A stretch of 64,000 bases of DNA. It comes from Schizochytrium sp. TIO01 (Eukaryota; Sar; Bigyra; Thraustochytrida; Thraustochytriidae). The position numbers and the translations under genes are program-made. Every line of letters begins with the position of its first letter. The first letter of the stretch is position 1. A model generated the notes under the pieces. The model was not told the origin of the DNA. It searched no databases and worked only from the letters and a program-made list of their open reading frames with translations. Shown piece after piece: positions 31,101-40,642 of this stretch. The stretch spans positions 828,501 to 892,500 of the forward strand of contig SMSO01000032.1 in the NCBI GenBank assembly GCA_004764695.1. The letters are read 5' to 3'.

Positions 31101-31791
31101 CTGCAAGGGGGTACCGATGCCGATTAAGGATTACGTTGGTGATTTGCGATCAGTCCTTGATCAAGCTGCGCGTGTCTTGTCAGCTCTCATAGAGATTGCA
31201 GCTGATGCTGGAGATTTAGAGGTTGCTCTTGCTGCTAATCGTATCTCCCAAAGTCTCATGCAGGGACGTTGGTTCACAGATTCTCCCCTTCTTCAACTTC
31301 CGGGTGTGAAGCGTGGTTTGGCTGGTGATCTCGAGAAACGAATCCCAGAAGGACCTAAAGATACGGAACGTGAAGAGTGCCTGTTGCGCATCGCAGCGAA
31401 GAATCTGCGCGCACTCAATGTGCCAAAACCGGCAAAGGCTGTCATCAAAGCTTTCCCAGAGTTTGAATTGACAAGTGAGATTGAAGATGCAGGCAGTATG
31501 CTCCATATGGTACTCGAACTCATGAATAAGGATACCGCCAAGGTAGAGTTGCATGGTACCGCCCCGCTTATTAAATTTAAGCAGCATGCTTGGTGGGTTA
31601 TTGTCTGCAACGAGGAAAATAAAATCCTTCATGCGAAGCACTTGATTGGTATGCCTCAGCGCCCTGTTGACATGCGATTTGTTTGCAATCCAAGAAATCC
31701 TCCAACATCGGTGCAAGTTGTGTCAGGAGCGGTCCATGGACTTACCCAGAATTTCCCTATTAAGCCTTTGCCTACCTCCTACAAGGAATAA
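25150..31791 (+). CDS. ASCC3: ASCC3/Slh1-type dual-cassette Ski2-like RNA helicase (2213 residues)
   Basis: The first ATG in frame is 25150; the start APRLTCFLRSL shortly after it resembles the conserved N-terminus of ASCC3, which favours this family over Brr2. Two helicase cassettes are present. Cassette 1 has APTGAGKT (477-484) and DEVH (584-587). Cassette 2 has APTGSGKT (1385-1392) and DEIH (1489-1492), so both ATP sites look intact, as in ASCC3. Each is followed by winged-helix and Sec63-type regions (about 960-1290 and 1860-2213). Length matches the family (human protein about 2,200 residues). The family works in the ASC-1/RQT complex, which splits collided ribosomes and also aids alkylation repair. 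The gene is intronless over its whole length, and the protein should be cytoplasmic and nuclear. Confidence 0.93.
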   Translation: MNVSLDDQRAPRLTCFLRSLEACGGGENGQGNGIASTRLTQSEVVLKRREKLMEAVKSLEKISDSDIDDGFGNLGFSWESLQRGRPVKAGMRAKFTKFMELCADFAGDEEQSVGERLQDIGRDLFVGFNQEPGLKKLDIELKLGNPAVKKADVVEARSLAREIHTWASETPVSTGGKTTQAPPLNAQRYTVPSAFDPETVEEAEDEGFPSQDVEDSEIETFDIGSSAQAASTPVEDPIQWLETQCMIHVSQLEHSNAMSGADLSASVRALLSSDASDDELQGQLFDLLGMSDNTFELIALLLGRRADIVRGKSVSGSGNTGATRAVSNSTLNPSASSSGFVMPNFAPASRSPQGSGQNITVRLDANDPAEKNARRVALPVIQNGARPAGTREEHLTMERITGPGADGEGDEAKGRYVQVEVPAPKRKFRPDDDVRVPITAFGSLAQIAFEGIPCLNRLQSAVFTMAYHTNNNLLVCAPTGAGKTNVAMTAVVREIEQHAEDIHAVKIIYVAPMKALAQEVVEKFGERLKPLGIKVRELTGDMQLTRAEIEKTQLIVTTPEKWDVITRKSGDGTLVEAVGLLIIDEVHLIGEDRGPVIESLVARTLRLVEQKQRMVRIVGLSATLPNYRDAAEFLRVDPNNGLFFFDNAYRPVPLDQTFIGVIEKNVQKKLAMYNDLAFEKAVDSIRRGHQVMIFVHSRKDTGKTARALLEAAQKRNTHVFGSSEYVINSKSRDHFTKEVAKSKSGELRELFQSGIGVHHAGMLRADRSLTEKMFAKQAISVLCCTATLAWGVNLPVHTVIIKGTQIYVAEKGGLVELNMQDVFQCFGRAGRPQYDTRGEAVLITEKEQLNRYLSMLNHALPLESQLDKHLPDALNAEIVSGTVTNLEEAAEWLSYTFLHIRMMRNPIRYGITHKEQEEDPTLLRRRAELIVSAARELDRAKMSRFALGPRTSVAMGRSAIPDLQAPFGVTDLGRVASHFYIGHGTIEEFNTKLKPGLTDAQVLDVLCHASEFDNLKVREEEISELGKLRKSACALEVISPADSTRGKACILFQAYITRAFVRSFTLSSDMSYISQNMGRIARAVFEIALKKRWSGMAERMLAICTALEKRCWWPPYSHPLRQFVPQFFAAEMVKKLEDRGESCNIENLVEMDAGEISSMLRHQRIGDKILRVSRHVPYLQVEAHLQPLTRTILRVSLDIFPDFDWNDRVHGSAQSFWFWVDDQNSEWIYHAERFTLRKPDWKAARRARHQSTGEDEGESESTDDFVDSKLHPALAALALQNNSSTRREFTIPIFEPLPPQYYLRIFSDTWFGSEAVVPLTLDKLVLPAKVKQHTDLLALSPLPRTALHDEYFERMYARKFSHFNPIQTQIFHVMYHTDENVLLGAPTGSGKTISSELALLRVFKNYPKQKVVYIAPLKALVAERSKEWQETLGKQLGKQVVEFTGDVTPDPGILRRADVLITTPEKWDGASRMWQDRSYVKQVRLVIIDEIHLLGEERGAVLEVIVTRMRYIAETTGQPVRIVGLSTALANAHDLASWLGIQNDIGLYNFRPAVRPVPLEAHIHGFPGKHYCPRMATMTKPAYQAILTHSPTKPVLIFVASRRQTRITSMDLISLCASSDNPRRFLHMDSQDMEAIIQSGIDDDTLRHTLAFGIGIHHAGLSPRNREIVEELFVNGKIQILVCTSTLAWGVNFPAHLVVIKGTEYYDAKTKRYQPFPVTDVLQMMGRAGRPQFDQEGVAMIFVEESLKDFYKKFLYEPFPVESHLAEFLHNHLNAEIASGSINSEREALDYLSWTYFFRRLPANPSYYGLDSADSNAVALFLIRLVRQILHDLERTGCIRLQDRKTGFAASTGTTLANGKRGTWNTETSVTSKTDKEMLDKNLKNVIVVPTRAGKVAAFYYLDYRTVDLFCGFVENHPRGIPQEKLLREVLEVVAGAHEFAEVPVRHNEDLLNRDFSEALPWDPFNTWSAEDPHCKAYLLLQAHCKGVPMPIKDYVGDLRSVLDQAARVLSALIEIAADAGDLEVALAANRISQSLMQGRWFTDSPLLQLPGVKRGLAGDLEKRIPEGPKDTEREECLLRIAAKNLRALNVPKPAKAVIKAFPEFELTSEIEDAGSMLHMVLELMNKDTAKVELHGTAPLIKFKQHAWWVIVCNEENKILHAKHLIGMPQRPVDMRFVCNPRNPPTSVQVVSGAVHGLTQNFPIKPLPTSYKE

Positions 31792-32134
31792 GTATTAACA
31801 ATATCTTCTCCTCCTTTCTTGTTTCCCACACGGTACTTTGGAGCTAAGTAAGACAGATCTGTCTAACAATCTCTTCGTTGATAGGCTGTCCAGTTGTTGC
31901 AACTTGAGAGGCCAGTCAGCAATGACCGATTTATTGAAAAACTCGAAGACTCAAAGTAAAGGAAACAGCCGTTGACGCAAATCTCTTTCAAACAGGATTC
32001 TGTCCCCGTGCGATCAAGAGCATCCTATATATCACGCACGTCTGAGAACGTGGTGGATAGGTGCTTCATCTTCTAAGATAGATTGATTAAGGATAGAGGC
32101 TCATCAACTGAGGTAGTAGGTTTGCAGCCTTCTG
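31792..32134. other. Short intergenic spacer
   Basis: About 340 bases separating two same-strand genes. Nothing specific is visible. Confidence 0.6.
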
Positions 32135-32815
32135 ATGGAGGTTCGAAGCTCGATTCCGAAGGTGGGCACCGTAGAGGAGCTTAAGGACTTGCGTAAAAGC
32201 GAGCCTTTACTGGGTGTATACTTCTTTGAAGATTCTGGGGCTTGCCACAAGATTGCCCCGGAGCTGGAGAAACTTGTTACAAGCAAAGAGTATGCCACAG
32301 TCAGGTTTGTTCGGGTAGATTTGTTAACGAGCCCAGAAGTCAAAGAAAAGTATGAAGTAGAATCTGCGCCAAGTTTCATGTTTTATAAGGATGACGCAAG
32401 AGTTGATCACATTGCACAAGGGGATCTTGGGGCAGTGCGCTCAGCCTTGGAAAAACTGACGAAACGAGTACGACGAATAACAACTCTGACTGAATTTGAT
32501 ACTATCAAAACTGTTCACGATCGCTTGATTGTTCACTTCTTTTCGGTGTGGGCTATCGAATGTGAGCGCCTGGCTGAGCTACTTGAAGGATTAGCTTCAG
32601 ATACCTATGATCCTCCTGTTAAATTTGGTCGTGTAGATATTAATGAATGCGAGGCTTTGGCTCGTGAGTTTCAAATCCTGACCGTACCAACTTTCCTCCT
32701 GTTGAGAAACGGGCTCGTCGTCGACCGCTTCGTTGGCGCGCCTAAAGGACGCGAGGCTTTTGATGAAGCAATCAAACAGCTGTCCAAGGATCTAGGGCCA
32801 CCCAAAAATACATAA
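32135..32815 (+). CDS. Tandem thioredoxin-fold protein lacking CxxC active sites (226 residues)
   Basis: ATG at 32135. Two thioredoxin-like domains lie in tandem: about 5-108 and 112-220. In the first, the usual WCGPC position reads DSGAC (Cys37), with a cis-Pro at Pro79. In the second it reads WAIEC (Cys143) and the later segment TVPTFLLLRNG carries the second cis-Pro. In both, the first, nucleophilic Cys is missing while the second is kept. The second domain resembles the thioredoxin-like domain of PICOT/Grx3 proteins, which also has WAPxC, but no glutaredoxin domain follows. No signal peptide is seen, so a cytosolic scaffold or regulator is more likely than a disulfide reductase. Confidence 0.8.
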   Translation: MEVRSSIPKVGTVEELKDLRKSEPLLGVYFFEDSGACHKIAPELEKLVTSKEYATVRFVRVDLLTSPEVKEKYEVESAPSFMFYKDDARVDHIAQGDLGAVRSALEKLTKRVRRITTLTEFDTIKTVHDRLIVHFFSVWAIECERLAELLEGLASDTYDPPVKFGRVDINECEALAREFQILTVPTFLLLRNGLVVDRFVGAPKGREAFDEAIKQLSKDLGPPKNT

Positions 32816-32977
32816 AGATAAATCTATACGTCTACCTGTTTCGGATTTTCGAAGAGAACGGATATATCCAGATCTGGGTTTGACTTTGTACGAAATAAAA
32901 ACATGAATAATAGAAACATTATGAGTGAAGATTTTTGTTGCAAGTTTCAATGGAGGGGACTATGCGAATATGTTTTG

Positions 32978-35900
32978 TTAAAACAAAGAGGATACTGCAG
33001 CGTCTGCCTCGACAAGGGGGCGAAGAGCTGTTTCTGGAATGATTTTTGAGCACTCGCGCAAAGTAGAACGCATAGCATCATCAAGTTCGAGAGTGACCAC
33101 ACGATCTGCCCAGAAAGAATCCTTTTTGCGTTGGTAAAAATTAGAAAGGCTGGAACCATCTTGGGGTTTGCCCGCGCCCAGAGCCTCTAGTAAGCGCTGA
33201 GAAGCGACTTCACGTTGCAGATCTGAATGCAGATCTGCACGAATGTCTGCCCAGACATGAAGAACAGATGAAAAGCGATGTTGGTCGGCTTGCAAGGTAG
33301 AAAGGTCCACATTGCTCCATGGTTGGCGAGCAAGGGTATCTGTCAATTGGGAGCACAAAACCAATGCCCAAAGTTTGCGCCGCCATATTCCAAATGCAGA
33401 ACCTCCAATATCTTTGTAGCTGGACAGCCATTCATCGATGAGACGAAGCATGGGAATTCCCGGGACTGCATTACAAAGGGCCTGGGTACCATATTCAAAG
33501 ACAAAGCGAGCAAGAATTGTTAGATAAGTCACATGCAGTTGTTGCCCAAGAACTGCAGACTTGTTTTCCAATACTGTTGATGCTATGCGTTGGAAAACAG
33601 GAGTGAGAATAGTGGGAACATTTTGGGATCGTGTACGCAGGAGGATTTCTAGCGAACGAAGAAGGCGCATTTCCTGCTGGTCCTTGAGATAGCCCCGGGC
33701 TACATAATTGTCGAAGAGAGGCAACAGTGTGCTGTTGCCAAAATCACGAACAATATCATCTGCAGCGGACAGTAGATGGGCCTCGAAGATATCAACAATC
33801 CTTGCAAAGAAAGCAACGTCAGTGCCGAACGCGGACAAAAGTGAAGGCAACCGCTGGGTCAGAGCATGCATGCCAGGTGTATAACGAGCAGTGGATTTTG
33901 CAATGGCTGCCCAAAGGTCTACAGCCGGCTCGCCTAAGTAAACAAAGTCAGGATTTTGTGTGTCTGTACATGCCGCGACTAACGGGAGCAAAAGTTCTTG
34001 AAGTTCAAGAATAATATTATACTTGCGCTCGGCATCTAGGTTTTCGGCCTCGCCAATTTTTTCAGCAACATTTTGCAGCAGCTGGAGAACGGCGATTTTC
34101 CAGAGACTCCATTCGGACCCTTCGTGGCGGCCCCACAAGGTGGAGATCGGCTGCAGAAGATCTGGCAAGCTACGCAGAATATTTTCCTCCACGCGTGTCA
34201 CTAATACAGAGACTGTGTTGATAATACCCTGGTGCGTTGAACTGAGTTCGCATGTACTACTTAACGTCATGGCAGCGCGAATTGCTCGCGTTTGATATGG
34301 CTCAAAGAGTTGAGCTTGAAAACACCAAGATTCAAGTAAACGCTGGATGGCACGCATGGCCTGAATGCGTACAACTAGGTCTGTGTTGGAGTTCTCAGTG
34401 AGAGACAAAAGAAACTCATAAAGCGCATCCTGCTTGTCTTCATACGACTCGGAGGGAATACAGCCCAAAAGCCACAGAATGCGACTACGAAGAAGATTGA
34501 TGGCCAGGTGCTCTCGAGAATCCCCCAAGAGAGGAAAGAGGCTCTGCTCAAGCCACTTGCGGAATGGAAGCTTTTCGTATAACCAATAGGCGCAAATTCC
34601 AATGGCCCCATACACTGCCTCTCGCAGGGCGGCTGCATCTGACATGCCAGAGCCATTAATGATCTCGCTGTTTTCGGTTTCTTTCAGCATATCCAGGAGG
34701 ACCGAACTAGTGGGGTCAGGGTAAGTGTCCATTAAAGCAAGCATAAGGTTTTCGCAAGCGGGTCTAAATGTACGGGTCGCACTTTGTTCTTCTTCACGAA
34801 GAGCGAACTCCTCAGGTGAGCTTTCCCACTCCTCAATATCTTCATCGCTGAGAACCATTGCTCGCATGACAATACCACGCACAACTTCATGAATACGATC
34901 ATTTGACCAGAATTGTGATAAAAGTTGATGCGCGGCTTGTGCGGAGTTTGTGGTGCCAGACTCTTCGACATCACCTTGAGCAGTAATGAGCTTTCCACTT
35001 CCTCGGGGCTCCTCAGCGCTGCTGGTGAGTTTATACTCGTTGCAGTTGATCACGTTTGCAAGCATTGTCACGCTCAACACAGCTAGTTTTTCATCAAAAA
35101 AACCTTGCTGATTGTGAGTGACAAGGCATGGAGTGTTTTGCATGAACATGATACTGTTCTGGTAAGTTTTCTCAAGGACAGGTTGGAGATAGGGAACAAA
35201 ACCCAGTGGCTTTTTCTCTTGAGCATCGTTAACAAGACGAAACAATGCACGGAGAGTCTTTGTGGTTGACTGAATCAGTGGTCTTGCCCGAGAGTTCAAA
35301 GTTGGATCCGTGCGCATGGTTGAGGCAGCATAGCAAAGCTGCAAGAGGTTTTGTTCAATGGGAGACGTGCAAAGTTCTTGGAATAAAACGCGGGGTTGTG
35401 GCCCAGAGGCAAAGGTCTCCTCTGACCATCCGTATGCAACAAGCACATGCATAATCTTACTTGCAGCTAAAACAACCTCGCCGCGTTCTCTATTTTCTAG
35501 AGAGTCTTGTTCAGCCCCGCGCGAAAGCATGATAGAAACCTGCTGGCTCCACAAGTTGTGTACTCCGTCAATAAGGTGGACACACAAATCACGAAATTGT
35601 TGTTTGTCAGTTGGCAGACGTTTGGTATTGAGCTCCTTAAGCACACTCAGGGTCGCTTGCAGACCTCGACGTGTCTTCAGAAGGTCTCTTTCGTCAATCA
35701 ATGAAGAAAGTGCTGGGAAAAGGTCTGGCCAGGCTCGGGGCCATTCTGCGCGAGCAATGCTTGCCAGGCCGAGGTTAAGCTGTGCTGAGACTTGTTGGAT
35801 CGGCTCTGCAAGACTTTGTAAGATTCTGGACTTGATTTCCGCACGGTCCTCGTTGCTAAACGAATCCTTGCGGGACCATTGTTTTTGCAGAGTATTTTTC

Positions 35901-36361
35901 AAGTGAACAGCTGCAAGTATACGGAGTGGGTCAGGAAGCTCTTGGCCAGCACGAGCTACAATCAAGAGTGCTGGTAAGAACCCAGGTCTACCCTGTAGGC
36001 GCCCAAGCTCTTCTTCGCCGGCTTTGCGTGTCTTCGCAAGGATTGTCAAATCAAGCAAAATTTATCCAAATATGTCCAACAAGTCATAGTCGACACAAGT
36101 TAGTCATTCGTACATTCCCCAAAGCTCTGGTTATAGAGCACATTCGTACAGCATTCTATGCACAATTTTGTTCACACGGAGCATTCTATTTGCCTTTGGC
36201 CCAAATTGGTATCATAATTGTTTGCGGCGAAGACTGCACGAAACATCGTTCAAACAATCGCCCAAACCAATCGCCAGCCAAGTATATTGAGAGTCTCTAC
36301 TTACGCTTGCGTCCTGAGAGAGCGTCGCTTCTAACACGCGTGCGAGTGTATTAACCTCCAT
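32978..36361 (-). CDS. Importin-11/Kap120-type karyopherin (two exons, 1036 residues)
   Basis: The long frame 36058-32978 has no ATG and a stop just upstream. A small first exon supplies the start: ATG at 36361, exon 36361-36305 encoding MEVNTLARVLEATLSQDAS, donor GTAAGT. Exon 2 begins at 36031 after GCGAAG and continues TRKAGEEELGRL. The joined N-terminus lines up without gaps with the importin-beta N-terminal domain of importin-11, and QATLSVLKELNTKRL is also typical of that branch. The rest is all-helical HEAT-repeat sequence with an acidic segment near residue 395. The family imports cargo such as ubiquitin-conjugating enzymes and ribosomal proteins using Ran. It converges with the thioredoxin-fold gene, only 162 bases away. 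Confidence 0.85.
36032..36304 (-). other. Intron 1 of the importin gene, 273 bases
   Basis: GTAAGT donor at 36304 and AG acceptor ending at 36032 (minus strand), phase 0. Splicing gives an N-terminus that matches the family length exactly, whereas the unspliced frame has no start codon. Confidence 0.75.
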
Positions 36362-36921
36362 CGTGCTGATAGTGTTGCCTCGAGAACTTTCTCGCTGTGG
36401 TTTGGTACCCAGACTATCTGGATTGCTGGTTGTCCACAACGCTCCATACGTGGTAGTAGTACAGACATTCGTTCATTTTCATTGTTTTACTATCCATTAT
36501 GAATGGCATTTAATCCCTTTTTATCTAATTATTCTATTTTTTATAACTTGAAAAATAATAAATAATAAATAATAATTTTAATTTTAAATAAATTACAACT
36601 GGGGCCTATTCCTCCCACTGTACCTGCAGGCTATTCAGATCACAACACTTTTGTAGCTGTTTTCAATGACAAGGGAAGTGAAAGTATTGAGATTTATATA
36701 GTAGCAAGATCACATGTAGATCAATACCTAGAAAAATTGGGGAAACCAATATAGGGGGTATGCTACGTGTGTAGCATTGACCCTATGTCTTTTGTGCTCC
36801 TTGAATTGGTGCAAGCGCTTGTTTGAAATTAGGCGAACATCATTGGACTGTATAATAGGCTGTCAAATTTAAGGAAACAGGAAACACAAGGTGAAAATAA
36901 TTAAGAAGTAAAAATAACAAT
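36362..36921. other. Intergenic region between two minus-strand genes
   Basis: Very AT-rich around 36520-36600. It contains the importin promoter and the 3' end of the acyl-CoA synthetase gene. No other feature is visible. Confidence 0.6.
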
Positions 36922-39312
36922 TTACGAAGGCATGCATGGGACATATACATCCTTTGAGGAGTATACGAGTTCGATTGCATCGAGATACTTTTCTTCCACA
37001 ATGCCGCGCCTTAGTTTTAAGGTCGCTGTGAGCTCGCCTGTAGAGATACTAAAGTCCAAAGGCAATATCGTAAATTTTTGGATTTTAGCTGCGTTGGAAG
37101 GAACAACACTACCATCCAAATTAACAGTTGTGATTACATCAATGATCTTTTGAACATATTCTTGGGACTCTCTTGCTTGGTTTACCGTAGTGACTCCCTC
37201 AACAAAGTTGCGTGCTGCTGCATCAAGTTCATTGCTGCCAGGGAGCTCACCTGTAGCCCCTACAGTCTTTAAGGTCACCAAAACAATGTTATACTTGCGT
37301 TTATCACCTACCATCATGACATTAGATAGCGCAGGGCACTTGGCAAGAATTGCATCCTCGATTGGTACAGGAGCAATGTTTTCTCCTCCAGCACCAATAA
37401 TAAGTTCCTTGTATCGTCCGGTGACACGAATCATCCCAACAAAGTCCATGCATCCTTTATCTCCAGAGTGCATCCAGCCCTCTTCATCAATAGCCTCACT
37501 GTTTTTCTTCCGGATTTCTTCAACATGATCAGGGCCTAACTCTGGATTCGCCATGTACCCTAGCATTATATGACGGCCGCGAAAGCAGACCTCACCTTCT
37601 TCCTCGGGCAGGGGTGCCCGAATATCTTTTGTGCGGGGGCATTCAATATTAATCGCGCTCGAATCTACAGGTTTGTCGCCATCATCGTCTGCGGGACGCA
37701 GGATTTTTATTTCAACCCCCGGTAGAGCAAATCCAACACTTCCCCATAAATGAGTGAGCGGCGTATTCATTGTTGTTGTGCCACAACATTCTGACATTCC
37801 ATATAGCTCATTGATATGGATATTCAGAGACGCAAAATATTGAATAGTTGTATCTTTGAGTGGGGCTGCACCCGAGTATCCCATGCGACATCGATCCAAG
37901 CCTAATGCTTGCTTTATCTTGGCAAGAAGCTTTGCAGCAGTACTGTAACCCACAGGAATCTTTCCGGTTCCACCAAGTTGACGCTGTTCAGAAAACGTAA
38001 GAGCTTTATGTTTTGCCCAATCTGCAATCTTCCGCTTAGCACCCTTCACATTGGCGCCAACTTCAAGCATCCGTTCATGAATTTTTTCCCACACTCGTGG
38101 CACTGCTAGGAAAATTGAGGGTCGAACCAAGCAAAGACGGTCTTTCAGTGAACCAGCTTTCAAGTCATACGGTCTTGCCATTGTTGTCTCCCAGGTGAAC
38201 CCAAGGTTGCCATAATCATGAACAGCAACAATGGGTATAAAAATATCTGACATTGCACCGGCGATGTGCGAAAGGGGAAGGTACGATAATGTCCTTTGAA
38301 TATCGTTCGTATCAAGGAACTTTGACATTGTGAGGAATATAGATCGACATCCAAAAATTACGTTGTCATGACTGTCAAGAGAATTCGCAGTGTCCCGGAA
38401 AGAACCGTTCGTTAGTTTAGATATACCTCTTTTTCTGTGCGATCTATGCCACAGTACCTATTGAATTGAGTTATCATTGTAAACTTACCTAATCATGACT
38501 GCTTTGGGTTGCCCTGTTGTACCACTAGTAAAGATGAGATCACAACAGTCTGATGGTTTTATGGCGGCGATCCGGGCCTTCACCTCATCCTGATAATTAC
38601 AGCCCAATCCTTGAAGCTCTTCCCAGTGTAGCATTTTGATTTCCGTCCCATCTGCACGAATGTAGGGGGATGAGTTTCTTGGGAACTCTGGGTTCCAGTG
38701 AACGATTGCCTTTAGATAAGGTAACTTTTCAGCAACTTCAATGAATTTTGCAGAAGCTGACATCGATTCTGCAAAGGCAATCGATGTATTTGTGAGGCGG
38801 GCTTTCCAATAAATCTGTTCGGCTGTATCACTAGGGTATATACCAGTAAAAGCGCCATGGGCGCACATAGTGGCTATAGAAGCAATGTTCCACTCCGGAG
38901 CATTACATCCAAATATACATGTTGAGTCGTACTCTTGAAATCCCAATGCACACATTCCACCTGCAACCTGTTTTGCTATTTTAAAGTATTCCACATAAGT
39001 CCACCTTGTCAAATCTTTAGGGTCAAAAGCTGGCGGGACTTTCTTCGTGACAGGGTCGAGAGGTGGGCACGGTCTTTCAACAGCAAGGGCACATCCATTT
39101 CCGTAGCCTTTTTCAACTAGTGCCTCGAAAATATGAATCAACGTAGAGGGGGGGCACAAGTCTTGTGATGCAATTCCTTTCTCTGCGAAGCTGATTGGCC
39201 TTTTCTCTGTGATCAGTGTTGTGAAGTGAGGTGCATCTTCTCGCCGATATTTGCTTAACGTTTCAGGAGGTTGTTGTGCTGGTGCAACAGGACGAGAAAC
39301 CCCTCCGCCCAT
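36922..39312 (-). CDS. Bubblegum-type (ACSBG) long-chain acyl-CoA synthetase, two exons, 757 residues
   Basis: ATG at 39312; exon 1 39312-38489, exon 2 38371-36922. The splice restores VMISHDN, the conserved acyl-CoA synthetase sequence, which neither exon encodes alone. AMP-binding motifs: TSGTTGQPK (262-270), YGMSE, SGDKG near 577 and KELIIGAGGEN near 600. The C-terminal AAKIQKFTILPLDFS followed by GELTATLKLRR is typical of the bubblegum branch. The enzyme activates long or very long fatty acids to acyl-CoA using ATP. The start MGGGVS fits an N-myristoylation signal (Gly2, Ser6), which would place it on membranes. An organism rich in polyunsaturated lipids would need it, but chain specificity cannot be read from sequence. 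Confidence 0.9.
38372..38488 (-). other. Intron of the acyl-CoA synthetase gene, 117 bases
   Basis: Donor AG|GTAAGT at 38488 and acceptor TTGACAG ending at 38372 (minus strand). AG plus T forms the Ser codon of MISHDN. Confidence 0.92.
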
Positions 39313-40642
39313 ACTGCTTTGCTATGAGTCGGAACTCCGCACGTGTTTGCTTTATTCGTACTTCGATATGGTTTATTCTATAGGCGCGTACCTTCGCGGC
39401 TGATTGCCAGGTACGGCAACAAACAATGGCAAGGACCTTCCAGCACGGCCATTCGGGCATTGCATGTCATGAAAAGAACTTAGCCTCAGCAAAGGTACCT
39501 ACCTATAAGCACGATAGTTCTCCAGTAACATCTAGATGCCTTCGATGTTTCACTGCTCCTTAGCGCGGAGTCAAAGCTCACCTTGGGGCTCTTAAGTATG
39601 TTCCTAGATTTTCCAGTAGTATGTGGACTTGTAAAATGTGTGCTTGCAGCTGATGGATTTTCCTTGACTTGCTCCAAGTAGCAAATTGGTATATTGGTTT
39701 CTTCCTGATCTCCAGAGCAAGTTGTGTTTTTTGAATAGGTGAAGGCTCCCTACAATTGCTCTCACTGTATTTGTGAATACACAGGCACAATCTGTTTTCT
39801 AGCTTTAGAAAAGAGCACATCATACATCTAGTTGTGGGCTGGGAAGAAATATTGAGAAAATGCAGAGCAAAAGGTGAGCAACTGCTTTAACGGATCGACC
39901 AGGACCCCTTCTAGGAACTAAGTAAATATAGAGATCCATTTTAGAAAAGGCCCTCATTTTTACAGATTAAAAAAAACACAAAAAAAACGTGGCAATGTTG
40001 CACACCACCTCAAAGCAATATAACTTCTTTGATGTTAAGAATGTGCATGAACTAGCGACATCTCTAGACTGAATACCCATGTTCATTTTAAAACCCTGTA
40101 CACTAAAATCCAGCAACCACATGATCTTAGACGCTTGAAGTTTCTTCGTTTTCGTGTACCCAACAAAGTCCAAGTTCCAACACTAAAAATCATTTTGTCT
40201 TATTTTTTTAATTATATAAGAATCAAACTATATTTTCCTCTCTTTTAAAATAATGGAGCACAGAGGTTCCCTCATCTGAGCTTGTGACCCGGCCGTGACC
40301 CGGCCAATATCAACTGAATGAGCATATACCCTACTACCTTTCTTAAAGCTAGAGTATTACAACTCAGAACTTAAGAGAATCCCTCTAAATAAACTTAAGG
40401 GAATATGAAGCAAATTTGTCCGTTAAATCACATGTACATAGTTGCTATTAATGTTAGGGGACGTGAGCACGAGAAATAGAGATATTGTAAGTCGAATAAG
40501 TAACGCGGTAGTACTAGTTTCATCGTCTTTGGCTCCTGTTCTCCTACATTCTGGGCTAGTTTTCTTCGCCAAGGTTTCATCCCTCCTTAATACTTTTTGG
40601 AGAGTCGCGAGCTCCATTTTTCTTCGAGCTTACTCATGTTGA
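39313..40642. other. Divergent intergenic region
   Basis: About 1.3 kb between the minus-strand acyl-CoA synthetase and the plus-strand EF-hand gene, so it should hold both promoters. A directly repeated GTGACCCGGCC occurs near 40284-40305. Otherwise nothing is recognised; short frames are not supported. Confidence 0.6.
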
